Below are positions 33,438 to 42,431 of a DNA stretch of 64,000 nucleotides, piece by piece; positions within the stretch are counted from its first letter, which is position 1; every line of letters begins with the position of its first letter. A program made the position numbers and the translations under genes. The stretch is from positions 1-64,000 of the forward strand of contig CAJUGC010000008.1 of assembly GCA_910585955.1 (NCBI GenBank), given 5' to 3'. Below the pieces are notes generated by a model. It did not search any database. It was not told where the DNA came from and worked only from the letters and a program-made list of their open reading frames with translations. The DNA comes from an uncultured Christensenella sp. (GTDB lineage Bacteria; Bacillota; Clostridia; Christensenellales; Pumilibacteraceae).

Positions 33438-34181
33438 ATGTCCGGACATAGTAAATGGGCTACAATAAAGAGAGCTAAGGGAAAAACCGACGCCGCTCGC
33501 GGTAAAGTTTTTACCAAAATAGGCAGAGAGATCGCCGTCGCAGTTAAGCTCGGCGGAGGCGACCCTGCGTCAAACGCAAAATTGCGTGACGTCATATCTA
33601 AGGCAAAAGCCGCAAATATGCCGAACGACAACATACAGCGGAGTATCAAAAAAGCCAGCGGTGAACTCGGAAATATCAACTATGAAAGTATTACTTACGA
33701 GGGATATGGCATCAACGGCGTTGCCGTAATTGTCGAAACTTTGACCGATAACAAAAACCGAACCGCATCGGATGTAAGACATATATTCGATAAATGCGGC
33801 GGTTCTATGGGCACGAACGGTTGCGTGTCGTATATGTTTGACACGAAAGGCGTTATCGTCATAGAACGAAAACAAGGTATGGACGACGATGAAATGATGA
33901 TGACCGCTATAGACTGCGGAGCTGACGATTTCAACGTCGAGGACGAAAGCTATGAAATCACAACGTCTACGGCGGCATTTTCGCAGGTAAGAGAGGCTCT
34001 CGAAAAACAGGGATACTCATTCATAAGTGCGGAAATTGCCAAAATACCCTCCAACACCGTAGACTTGAACGATGTCGAGATAGAAAAGTTTACGCGTATG
34101 CTCGATATGTTCGACGACAACGACGATGTGCAAGACGTTTACCATAACGCCAACCTTCCCGAAGTCGAGGACGAGGAATAA
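33438..34181 (+). CDS. YebC/TACO1-family protein
   Basis: A 247-residue protein starting MSGHSKWATIKRAKGKTDAARGKVF. It has the three-domain YebC fold. Members act as transcription factors or, as shown for some YebC proteins, relieve ribosome stalling at proline runs. AAGGAGA precedes the start; the stop overlaps proA by one base. Confidence 0.94.
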   Translation: MSGHSKWATIKRAKGKTDAARGKVFTKIGREIAVAVKLGGGDPASNAKLRDVISKAKAANMPNDNIQRSIKKASGELGNINYESITYEGYGINGVAVIVETLTDNKNRTASDVRHIFDKCGGSMGTNGCVSYMFDTKGVIVIERKQGMDDDEMMMTAIDCGADDFNVEDESYEITTSTAAFSQVREALEKQGYSFISAEIAKIPSNTVDLNDVEIEKFTRMLDMFDDNDDVQDVYHNANLPEVEDEE

Positions 34182-35425
34182 TGCGTGACAACATAATCGA
34201 AAAATGTACGAAAGCGAAAGAGTATGCCTGTTATATGGCTACTCTTTCTACTTATGAAAAGAATTGCATGATATCGACTATCTCGGCTGCGTTGACGACT
34301 TACGAGCACGCCATATTGTCCGCAAACGCGATAGATATCGAGGCAAGCGGGGATAAGCCTCCGCATTTTATCGATCGCCTGAAGCTTACTCCCGAACGAC
34401 TTGCCGCAATGAGCGAGGGCCTTGAAAAACTCATAGCGCTACCCGATCCCGTAGGCGAAGTGATTGCCGAATGGACAGCGCAAAGCGGCATACATATTAA
34501 AAAAGTACGGGCGCCGATAGGCGTGATCGGAATTATATACGAAGCCAGACCCAATGTTACGGTAGACGCTATTTGTCTTGCCGTAAAGACGGGAAACGCA
34601 ATAGTTCTCCGCGGAAGCAAAGACGCGATAAACACAAATCGCGCGCTTGTCGATACGATCAAATCCGAACTTAAACGCCATGGCTACATTCATGAAGCCA
34701 TACAGCTTATAGAGGACATATCACACTCGGGCGCAGAGATTTTCATGAAGCAGCACGGTATAGTAGACGTTTTGCTTCCGAGAGGCAGCGGGGCATTTAT
34801 TAGCAAAGTTGTGGAAAACGCCACTATACCCGTAATAGAGACAGGCGCGGGCAACTGTCATGCTTATGTAGAGCATAGCGCGGATTTGAATATGGCTACC
34901 GACATAATCTTGAATGGCAAATTGTCGCGCCCGTCGGTTTGCAACGCTTTGGAAAGCATATTGATCGAAGAATGTTGCGCGACGAAATTTTTGCCGCATA
35001 TCCTCGACGCTCTATTCCAAAGAGGCGTGCAAATCAAAGGGTGTGAAAAAACTAAAAACTTATGGAACAAGGCAATTCCTCTTATCGAAGATGACTTATA
35101 TGCCGAGTTCGGAGATTTAACTATTTCCGTTAAGGTAGTAGAAAATACCGAGCAAGCTATTTCTCATATCAATAAATACGGCTCACATCATAGCGACGTC
35201 ATTATAACGTCAAGCGAAAGCGAAGCAAAAAAGTTTTTAAACGGAGTAGACAGCGCTGCCGTATATGTAAATGCGTCCACAAGATTTACAGACGGTTTCG
35301 AGTTTGGATTCGGAGCGGAAATGGGGATATCGACTCAAAAACTTCACGCCAGAGGTCCCATAGGACTTCCGGAACTTACTTCGTACAAATTTTTGATAAA
35401 CGGTAACGGGGAAATAAGAAAATAG
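34181..35425 (+). CDS. proA: Glutamate-5-semialdehyde dehydrogenase
   Basis: A 414-residue NADPH-dependent enzyme that reduces glutamyl-5-phosphate in proline synthesis. The catalytic Cys is in SRPSVCNALES; the dinucleotide region has VLRGSKDA and LPRGSGAF. proB, its usual partner, is not in the window. It overlaps yebC by one base (TAATG) with GAGGA upstream. Confidence 0.96.
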   Translation: MRDNIIEKCTKAKEYACYMATLSTYEKNCMISTISAALTTYEHAILSANAIDIEASGDKPPHFIDRLKLTPERLAAMSEGLEKLIALPDPVGEVIAEWTAQSGIHIKKVRAPIGVIGIIYEARPNVTVDAICLAVKTGNAIVLRGSKDAINTNRALVDTIKSELKRHGYIHEAIQLIEDISHSGAEIFMKQHGIVDVLLPRGSGAFISKVVENATIPVIETGAGNCHAYVEHSADLNMATDIILNGKLSRPSVCNALESILIEECCATKFLPHILDALFQRGVQIKGCEKTKNLWNKAIPLIEDDLYAEFGDLTISVKVVENTEQAISHINKYGSHHSDVIITSSESEAKKFLNGVDSAAVYVNASTRFTDGFEFGFGAEMGISTQKLHARGPIGLPELTSYKFLINGNGEIRK

Positions 35426-35439
35426 GAGAGAATGCATCC

Positions 35440-36498
35440 ATGAGCAACGACTTCGAAGAAAGAGACGACGTCTTTGACAAAAGTCTTTTAAAGCTTTTTG
35501 AACTTGCCGCAACAAAAGATAAAGGCAAACGTCCCGAATGCAAAAAAGTCAAGTCTGTGGCCGACGACGAAAATCTGCATAGCGGTCATCGCAAACGCGT
35601 TTATGCCGCTGCGGACAAAGATGAATTACTTGACACTTTTTCCGATGTAGAGGCGCTCGAATACGCTTTGTTTGCAGCGTTGCCTCGCGTAAATACGAAC
35701 GATACCGCACACAGATTGTTGCGTTCGTTCGGTTCTCTTTCGGGAGTGTTTTCGGCAACGGTCAAAGATTTGGCGAAGGTACGGGGGATGTCGGATCGAG
35801 CGGCTTATTTTCTTAAATCCATACCTGCTTTGGCAAGAAAAGCTCAGCTTACGCGCATTAAACCGGAATCAATCAAGACAATAAACAACGCTTTGGATTA
35901 TCTGAAACTTCATTTCGACAACATCTACACAGAAACCATGTATGTTATGTCGCTTGATATTTCCGACAGAGTATTAGGTGTGGATTGCGTCACGGCTCGC
36001 GGAACGGCCACATCGAGCACAGTATCCGTTCCCGCGATAATGGAATCTGTTTGCAGACATCACGGTACTAAAATTATCGTTGCACACAATCATCCGGGCG
36101 GCGTGATGTTGCCGTCCAAGGAAGATATCGGACTGACGGATCTTGTCATAGACACGCTTGCCGCGCTCGACGTAGTGCTTGTCGATCACTTGATATTCTC
36201 GTCAGAGGATAGTTTTTTGAGTTTTTTCAATTCGGGACTGATACGCACGATGTACTCGAATTTCGATAAAACTCATGGTAGTAATATGTCTCGTTTTCTT
36301 CAAAACGACGAGCCGCACTGTCTCAGCAGCGGCACTGAATATTTGTTTGATCTGAAAACGGCAAGCCTCGTAAGAAAAAGCGAATATCACAAGTTCTTTT
36401 CGGAAAAAATGAAGATGGCGAAAGAACGAATGGGCGCAATGAACGATTATGGCAAGGACAGTTTTGATAAAAAGAAAGGTGTAGATAAAAACGAGTAA
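35440..36498 (+). CDS. radC: RadC-family JAB-domain protein with extended C-terminus
   Basis: A 352-residue protein, longer than the usual 220-230. The N-terminal part has HSGHRKRVYAA and a helix-hairpin-helix-like segment (residues 95-135). The JAMM metal site is HNHPGG (216-221) with S226 and D229, intact. About 85 residues beyond the JAB domain (268-352) are charged and not part of the common family. RadC function is unsettled despite its repair-related name. AGGAGA precedes the ATG; a shared terminator follows. Confidence 0.87.
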   Translation: MSNDFEERDDVFDKSLLKLFELAATKDKGKRPECKKVKSVADDENLHSGHRKRVYAAADKDELLDTFSDVEALEYALFAALPRVNTNDTAHRLLRSFGSLSGVFSATVKDLAKVRGMSDRAAYFLKSIPALARKAQLTRIKPESIKTINNALDYLKLHFDNIYTETMYVMSLDISDRVLGVDCVTARGTATSSTVSVPAIMESVCRHHGTKIIVAHNHPGGVMLPSKEDIGLTDLVIDTLAALDVVLVDHLIFSSEDSFLSFFNSGLIRTMYSNFDKTHGSNMSRFLQNDEPHCLSSGTEYLFDLKTASLVRKSEYHKFFSEKMKMAKERMGAMNDYGKDSFDKKKGVDKNE

Positions 36499-36525
36499 AA
36501 AAGGCGACAATTACTGTCGCCTTTT
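36499..36525. terminator. Bidirectional terminator between radC and argH
   Basis: AAAAGGCGACA / TGTCGCCTTTT with a 5-nt loop, bounded by A and T runs on both sides, so it can serve both convergent genes. Confidence 0.9.
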
Positions 36526-36544
36526 AATAAGGATTATTTTTTAA

Positions 36545-37930
36545 TTATGTTTCGGGAAAGTAGGAGCGCAATAGCTTTTCGGCGCGCTTGATTTCCGCTT
36601 TTACCGCTTTATCCGACGGCGAGCCGACGGCTTTTCTGTTTTGTACGGCATTTTCCGCTTTCACGCAATTAAGCACGTCGTTATCGAAAAGCTCGGAAAA
36701 ACTCTTATACTCGCCGATACTTAACTCGTCAAGACGCTTGTTTTGTTCGCTGCAATAGAGAACCAATCGCCCGATCACTCCGTGAGCGTCTCTGAATGGC
36801 ATACCTTTTTTTACAAGATAATCGGCACATTCCGTTGCCGACGTAAAGCCTTTGTCTGCACCCGAGCGCAGCGACTCTTTGTTATATTTCAATGTCGGCA
36901 ACATATCCGTGAATATATCGAGACACATTTTCACTGTATCTACGGCATCGAAAAGCGCTTCTTTATCCTCTTGCATATCTTTATTGTATGCCAGAGGAAG
37001 AGCTTTCATTGTTGTAAGAAGTGCCATTAGGTCTCCGTAACAGCGACCTGTTTTTCCGCGAATCAGTTCGCTCATATCGGGATTCTTTTTCTGAGGCATT
37101 ATGCTCGAGCCCGTGCTGTATCTGTCGTCAAGCTCGATATAGCCGAATTCATCGCTCGCCCAATAAATTATTTCTTCGTTAAACCTCGAAAGGTGCATCA
37201 TTATTATAGAGCAGGCGCACAAAAACTCGACGGCAAAATCCCTGTCCGACACCGCGTCGAGAGAGTTGTGTGTGACATCGGCGAAATCAAGGCGATTGGC
37301 TACGTTTTTGCGATCGATAGGATAGGTCGTAGATGTACAAGCGCAACTACCGAGCGGCATCACGTTTATACGCAACCGACATTCGGACAGACGTTCCAAA
37401 TCGCGCAAAAACATTTCCGCATACGCCATGAAGTAGTGGGCGAGTGTTGTCGGCTGAGCCTTTTGCAAATGCGTGTACGCGGCTATTACGGTATCGAGAT
37501 TTTCGTTTGACAGAGTTATCAGAGTTTTAATAAGAGTGTGAAGTAATTCGGCAATCGTGTCGAGTTCTTCGCGAAGATACAATCTTATATCCAAAGCAAC
37601 TTGATCGTTTCGTGACCGAGCCGTGTGAAGCTTTTTACCGACGTCGCCTATACGCGTCGTAAGTTCCTCTTCTATGAACATATGTATGTCCTCGGCGCCG
37701 ACGACTTTGAGTTTTCCGTTTTTGACGTCGTAGAAAATTTCCGAAAGCGTTTTACATATAAGCTCTGCTTCTTCTTTCGGAATTATTCCGCATTCTCCGA
37801 GCATCGTGCAGTGGGCGATGCTGCCCATAACGTCATGCTTATAAAGACGCTTGTCAAAAGAAAGCGAGCTGTTAAAAGCGTCGGCTTTTCTGTCCAGCGC
37901 ACCTTTAAAACGCCCTGACCACATTTTCAT
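36545..37930 (-). CDS. argH: Argininosuccinate lyase
   Basis: A 461-residue fumarase-superfamily enzyme that splits argininosuccinate to arginine and fumarate. Start KMWSGRF, TARSRNDQVALD, AYTHLQKAQP and the signature GSSIMPQKKNPD are all present, including the catalytic His and Ser loops. One usually invariant segment, PLGSGALAGTT, reads PLGSCACTSTT. It lies directly after argG, with adjacent ends. Confidence 0.95.
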   Translation of the reverse strand: MKMWSGRFKGALDRKADAFNSSLSFDKRLYKHDVMGSIAHCTMLGECGIIPKEEAELICKTLSEIFYDVKNGKLKVVGAEDIHMFIEEELTTRIGDVGKKLHTARSRNDQVALDIRLYLREELDTIAELLHTLIKTLITLSNENLDTVIAAYTHLQKAQPTTLAHYFMAYAEMFLRDLERLSECRLRINVMPLGSCACTSTTYPIDRKNVANRLDFADVTHNSLDAVSDRDFAVEFLCACSIIMMHLSRFNEEIIYWASDEFGYIELDDRYSTGSSIMPQKKNPDMSELIRGKTGRCYGDLMALLTTMKALPLAYNKDMQEDKEALFDAVDTVKMCLDIFTDMLPTLKYNKESLRSGADKGFTSATECADYLVKKGMPFRDAHGVIGRLVLYCSEQNKRLDELSIGEYKSFSELFDNDVLNCVKAENAVQNRKAVGSPSDKAVKAEIKRAEKLLRSYFPET

Positions 37931-39145
37931 TTATTTACCCTCTTTATGTCTTTGAAGCATTTTTGCTCTTACTTTCAGCGGCAGACCAAACAGATTTATG
38001 AAGCCTTCGGAATCCTTTTGATCGTATACGTCGTCTTCGCCGAAAGTCGCGATCTCCATATCGTAAAGGGAATACGGCGACTTGACGCCCGCTCCGCTTA
38101 TACGACCTTTAAAAAGCTTGAGACGAACAGTTCCCGTAACGGTTTCCTGCGTGCTGTCCACAAATGCGCTGAGCGCTTCGCGAAGCGGCGTAAACCAGTT
38201 TCCGTCGTAAACGAGTTCGGCAAACTTGACGGCAACAAGCTCTTTATAATGATAAGTCTGCCTGTCGAGAGTGATTTCTTCGAGATTACGATGAGCATAA
38301 TAGAGAATTTCACCTGCCGGATTTTCGTAGACTCCTCTCGACTTCATACCGACAAGTCTATTTTCCACCATATCCGCAACGCCGACACCGTGTTTTGCAC
38401 CTATCTCGTTCAGTACGGTCAAAATCTCAACGGGAGACTTTTTCTTTCCGTTTACGGTCGTGGGAATACCTTTTTCGAATTCGATTTCGACATACTCGGG
38501 CTTGTCGGGCGTTTTAGAAATCGGGTTGCATATCATTAGCATTTCGTCTTTAGGCTCGTTCCACGGATCTTCGAGATCGCTTCCCTCATGCGACAGATGC
38601 CAGATATTTCTATCCATGGAGTAGGGGTGTTTTTTCGTAACCGGAACGTCGAGACCGCGAGCTTTGGCATACTCAATTTCTTCTTCGCGCGACTTGATAT
38701 CCCATATTCTCCAAGGAGCTATTATCTTCATATCGGGAGCAAGCGCTTTTATGGTAAGCTCGAAACGCACTTGATCGTTGCCTTTGCCCGTACATCCGTG
38801 ACATATAGCCTCCGCGCCTTCACGACGTGCAATCTCAACCAGTCGTTTTGCTATTATCGGACGCGCAAAAGAAGTTCCGAGAAGATATTTGCCTTCGTAT
38901 ACGGCGTCGGCTTTTAAAGTGGGGAAAATATAATCGGTCACAAACTCGTCGGTAAGATCCTCGATGAAAATTTTGGAAGCTCCGCTTTTTATTGCCTTTT
39001 CGTTGAGCGGAGCAAGTTCTTCACCCTGTCCTACGTCTGCGGCAACCGCGATCACTTCGCAATCGTAATTTTCTTTAAGCCAAGGAATTATTATTGTCGT
39101 GTCAAGACCGCCGGAATAAGCCAGTAATATTTTCATTTTGCTCAT
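37931..39145 (-). CDS. argG: Argininosuccinate synthase
   Basis: A 404-residue enzyme that ligates citrulline and aspartate with ATP. The N-terminal KILLAYSGGLDTT is the PP-loop; CHGCTGKGNDQVRFE is also typical. The start was set at 39145 since GAGGAGC sits 5 bases upstream; the longer frame runs into the promoter. argG-argH form an operon at the end of arginine synthesis; the rest of the pathway is not in the window. Confidence 0.96.
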   Translation of the reverse strand: MSKMKILLAYSGGLDTTIIIPWLKENYDCEVIAVAADVGQGEELAPLNEKAIKSGASKIFIEDLTDEFVTDYIFPTLKADAVYEGKYLLGTSFARPIIAKRLVEIARREGAEAICHGCTGKGNDQVRFELTIKALAPDMKIIAPWRIWDIKSREEEIEYAKARGLDVPVTKKHPYSMDRNIWHLSHEGSDLEDPWNEPKDEMLMICNPISKTPDKPEYVEIEFEKGIPTTVNGKKKSPVEILTVLNEIGAKHGVGVADMVENRLVGMKSRGVYENPAGEILYYAHRNLEEITLDRQTYHYKELVAVKFAELVYDGNWFTPLREALSAFVDSTQETVTGTVRLKLFKGRISGAGVKSPYSLYDMEIATFGEDDVYDQKDSEGFINLFGLPLKVRAKMLQRHKEGK

Positions 39146-39171
39146 AAATTGCTCCTCAGTCGTCAATCTGC

Positions 39172-39201
39172 TTGACAACTTAAAAAATAAATTACTATAA
39201 T
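39172..39201 (+). promoter_or_regulatory. Promoter for ruvCAB
   Basis: TTGACA, 18-bp spacer, TATAAT on the plus strand, about 45 bp before ruvC. Confidence 0.7.
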
Positions 39202-39228
39202 AATAATACATTTTCAAATAAATATCAA
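39200..39228 (-). promoter_or_regulatory. Promoter for argGH
   Basis: On the minus strand TTGATA (39223-39228), 17-bp spacer, TATTAT (39200-39205). Its -10 overlaps the ruvC -10, so the two divergent promoters probably exclude each other. Confidence 0.6.
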
Positions 39229-39248
39229 CAAAATTCAGGAGTAAAGTT

Positions 39249-39740
39249 TTGATTATTTTAGGTATCGATCCCGGATATGCGACTATCGGCTACGGCGTTA
39301 TCGAAAAAAACGGGGCGAATATTCGAGCAATCGATTACGGAACAATCCAAACTCCCAAAGACGAAAGCATACCTGTGCGTTTGGCAATGCTTGACGAGGC
39401 TTTGACTAAAATTATAAGAAAGTTTAAGCCGGACGCCGTAAGCGTGGAAGAACTGTTTTTTAACACGAACATCACTACGGGCATAAAAGTCGCTCAGGCT
39501 CGCGGGGTGATTTTGGTTTGCGCCATTAAAGAATGCGGCAGACTTTACGAATACACGCCGCTTCAAATAAAGCAGGCTCTGACCGGAAACGGCAGAGCCG
39601 ACAAAAAACAGATGCAATATATGGTAAAGACATTTCTGAATTTGCGGGTCGAACCAAAACCAGACGATGCGGCAGACGCTCTTGCCGCCGCAATATGTCA
39701 TGCGGGAATGCCAGAATACTCGGCGAGAGTACTGAACTGA
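39249..39740 (+). CDS. ruvC: Holliday junction endonuclease RuvC
   Basis: A 163-residue RNase H-fold resolvase. IILGIDPGYATIGYGVIE provides the first catalytic Asp, VSVEELFFNTN the Glu, and KPDDAADALAAA the last two Asp. The start is TTG 39249 with AGGAGTAAAG upstream. Followed by ruvA, 13 bp on. Confidence 0.96.
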   Translation: MIILGIDPGYATIGYGVIEKNGANIRAIDYGTIQTPKDESIPVRLAMLDEALTKIIRKFKPDAVSVEELFFNTNITTGIKVAQARGVILVCAIKECGRLYEYTPLQIKQALTGNGRADKKQMQYMVKTFLNLRVEPKPDDAADALAAAICHAGMPEYSARVLN

Positions 39741-39753
39741 AAGGAGTCGCAAA

Positions 39754-40329
39754 ATGCTATCTTACATTAAAGGAACGGTCGCTTCCATAGGCGCGGCAAG
39801 CGCCGTGATAGATTGCAACAATATGGGGTATGAAATAATTGCTTCGTCGAAATGTTTGGACACGCTTAACGTCGGAGCAGAAATCAAATTGCAAACGCTG
39901 CTTGTCGTAAGAGAGGACAGTTTAACTTTATACGGCTTTTGCGATGCGGCTGAAAAAGAAATGTTTTCCATGCTTACTACCGTTTCGGGAATAGGTCCCA
40001 AACTTGCAATTGCCGTGCTCGGAGGAATAGACGCCGCCGCTCTTGCAAATTGCATAGCTTCGCAAAATACGGCTGCTCTCAGCGGGATAAAAGGCGTCGG
40101 TAAAAAAACGGCTGAAAGAATACTTCTCGAGCTCAAGGGCAAAATCAAGGCAGATTCGATGGTTGTCGGTCATTTAAGCGCAACCGAAGGTTCGACCGAC
40201 GAAGACGCTGTGCTTGCGCTAATGTCGCTTGGTTACAGCAGTTCCGAAGCAACTTCTGCACTTTCACGCATCGAAGGCAAGGAGCGCATGACGACCGAAG
40301 AAATTATCGTGGCAGCGCTTAGGAGTTGA
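39754..40329 (+). CDS. ruvA: Holliday junction DNA helicase subunit RuvA
   Basis: A 191-residue protein. The N-terminal OB fold, two helix-hairpin-helix motifs (VSGIGPKLAIAVLGG and IKGVGKKTAERILLELK) and a C-terminal RuvB-binding helix domain (VLALMSLGYSSSEA) are seen. Tetramers hold the four-way junction. AAAGGAG precedes the ATG. Confidence 0.97.
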   Translation: MLSYIKGTVASIGAASAVIDCNNMGYEIIASSKCLDTLNVGAEIKLQTLLVVREDSLTLYGFCDAAEKEMFSMLTTVSGIGPKLAIAVLGGIDAAALANCIASQNTAALSGIKGVGKKTAERILLELKGKIKADSMVVGHLSATEGSTDEDAVLALMSLGYSSSEATSALSRIEGKERMTTEEIIVAALRS

Positions 40330-40331
40330 TT

Positions 40332-41393
40332 ATGTTTGAAGACGACAGATTTATAACAAGCACGAAAACTCCCGTTGACAGTGAACTCGACAGTTCGTTG
40401 CGCCCGAAAAAAATCGAGGAGTATGTCGGACAAGATAAAATAAAAAATAACCTTAAAATTTTCATTGAGGCGTCAAAAAAGAGGAAGGAAGCATTGGATC
40501 ATGTTCTTTTGTACGGACCTCCGGGGCTGGGCAAGACAACGCTTTCGCACATTATCGCAAACGAGCTAGGGGTACAGCTTCGCATAACAAGCGGTCCGGC
40601 AATCGAAAGAGCGGGCGATCTTGCCGCAATACTTTCCAAGCTTGCGCCTAACGACGTTCTTTTCGTAGACGAAATACACCGTTTGAATCGTTCCGTCGAA
40701 GAGGTGCTTTATCCCGCTATGGAAGATTTTGCACTCGATATCGTAATAGGCAAAGGTCCCGGCGCACGCAGTATGCGCATAAATTTGCCTCAATTTACTC
40801 TCATAGGAGCTACTACGAGAGCAGGAATGCTGACGGGACCACTACGCGATCGCTTCGGAGTTATATGTCGACTCGAAATGTACTCGCCGAGCGAGCTTGC
40901 GGTTATTCTCAAACGATCCGCGAATATTCTCGGCATCGACATAGAAGACGACGCTTGTTTGGAAATTGCGGGACGCTCGCGGGGGACGCCGAGAATAGCC
41001 AACAGGCTTCTGAAACGTATTCGTGATTTTGCACAGGTGCTCGGCGAGGGAATAATTACGATGTCCATCGCCAATAAAGCGCTTGAGCTTCTTGAAATAG
41101 ACGCTTTAGGTCTTGACTTCACAGATCGAAGAATAATCGGAGCGATAATAGAAAAATTCGGCGGCGGTCCTGTCGGCCTCGATACATTAGCTGCGGCGAC
41201 CGGCGAAGAAAGCGTCACTATCGAAGACGTAATCGAACCGTTTCTTTTGCAACTCGGTTTCATTGCGCGCACACCCCGCGGAAGAGTTTGTCTTCCTGCG
41301 GCATACAAGCATATCGGAATGGAATTAACGCAAAAGCAACGCGAACAACTCAGCTTTTTCGATAAAAATACGGGCGGAGAAAACAATGAATAA
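40332..41393 (+). CDS. ruvB: Holliday junction branch-migration ATPase RuvB
   Basis: A 353-residue AAA+ motor. SSLRPKKIEEYVGQDKIKNNL starts the protein; Walker A GPPGLGKT (62-69), Walker B LFVDEIHR, sensor IGATTRAGML, and a C-terminal winged helix (LQLGFIARTPRGRVCL) follow. Start set at ATG 40332 after AGGAG; a TTG at 40326 is too close. Overlaps queA by 8 bp. Confidence 0.97.
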   Translation: MFEDDRFITSTKTPVDSELDSSLRPKKIEEYVGQDKIKNNLKIFIEASKKRKEALDHVLLYGPPGLGKTTLSHIIANELGVQLRITSGPAIERAGDLAAILSKLAPNDVLFVDEIHRLNRSVEEVLYPAMEDFALDIVIGKGPGARSMRINLPQFTLIGATTRAGMLTGPLRDRFGVICRLEMYSPSELAVILKRSANILGIDIEDDACLEIAGRSRGTPRIANRLLKRIRDFAQVLGEGIITMSIANKALELLEIDALGLDFTDRRIIGAIIEKFGGGPVGLDTLAAATGEESVTIEDVIEPFLLQLGFIARTPRGRVCLPAAYKHIGMELTQKQREQLSFFDKNTGGENNE

Positions 41394-42414
41394 TCTTAAA
41401 ACAAGCGACTTCTTTTATGAACTTCCGCAAGAACTTATCGCTCAAAGCCCCGCAGAGCCTCGTGACAGCTCGAGAATGCTTGTTTATCACCGCAATACCG
41501 ACCAAATCGAACACAGGCATTTCAGCGATCTCACCGACTATTTGAAAGCGGGAGACCTACTTGTAGTAAATAATACCAAAGTGATTCCGGCAAGAATATA
41601 CGGACATAGAAACAGCGGCGGAAAAGTAGAATTTCTGCTTCATAAGCGACTTAGTCTGACAGATTGGGAAGTACTTGCCAAACCTGCGAGAAAGGCTATG
41701 TCGGGACAGATAATCGAATTTTCTCCTCAGCTATCGGCTCAAGTTTTGTCCTGCGGAGAAGACGGCGCGCGAATTGTCCGGTTCGATTTTCACGGGGTTT
41801 TCGAAGATATACTTTCCTCGCTCGGCGAAATGCCGCTACCTCATTACATTCATGAGCCGCTTAAGGACGCAACGCGATATCAGACAGTTTATGCGAAAAA
41901 TTCGGGTTCATGCGCCGCGCCGACGGCAGGTCTTCACTTCACAAACGAATTGTTGCAAAAAATCGAAAATAACGGAATCGAAACGGTCGAAGTCACATTG
42001 GATGTCGGACTCGGTACTTTTCGCCCCGTAAAAACCGACACTCTTTCCGAGCATAAAATGCACAGTGAAGCTTACAGCATTAGCGCGGAGACTGCCGAAA
42101 AAATAAACCGCGCAAAAGAAGAAGGCAGGAGAGTGATCGCAGTAGGAACGACCTCGGTTCGAGTTCTCGAAAGCGCCGCGAACGAGCACGGCAAGCTCTG
42201 CGAAAAAAGCGAAAGCACCGATATATTTATTTATCCTCCGTATAAATTCAAAGTGGTCGACGCTCTTATTACTAATTTCCATTTACCCGAGTCGACGCTT
42301 ATCATGCTTGTTTCCGCTTTTTTGGGACGTGACAAAACGCTGTCTTTATACGATACCGCCGTTAAAGAAAAGTATAGATTTTTCAGTTTCGGCGACAGCT
42401 GCCTTTTTATATAA
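41386..42414 (+). CDS. queA: S-adenosylmethionine:tRNA ribosyltransferase-isomerase
   Basis: A 342-residue queuosine-pathway enzyme that forms epoxyqueuosine on tRNA using the ribosyl group of SAM. FFYELPQELIAQSPAEPRDSSRML, VVNNTKVIPAR, PTAGLHFT and NFHLPESTLIMLVSAF are family hallmarks. It overlaps ruvB and precedes tgt, the usual order ruvAB-queA-tgt. Confidence 0.97.
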   Translation: MNNLKTSDFFYELPQELIAQSPAEPRDSSRMLVYHRNTDQIEHRHFSDLTDYLKAGDLLVVNNTKVIPARIYGHRNSGGKVEFLLHKRLSLTDWEVLAKPARKAMSGQIIEFSPQLSAQVLSCGEDGARIVRFDFHGVFEDILSSLGEMPLPHYIHEPLKDATRYQTVYAKNSGSCAAPTAGLHFTNELLQKIENNGIETVEVTLDVGLGTFRPVKTDTLSEHKMHSEAYSISAETAEKINRAKEEGRRVIAVGTTSVRVLESAANEHGKLCEKSESTDIFIYPPYKFKVVDALITNFHLPESTLIMLVSAFLGRDKTLSLYDTAVKEKYRFFSFGDSCLFI

Positions 42415-42431
42415 TTTAATTTCGGAGCGTT

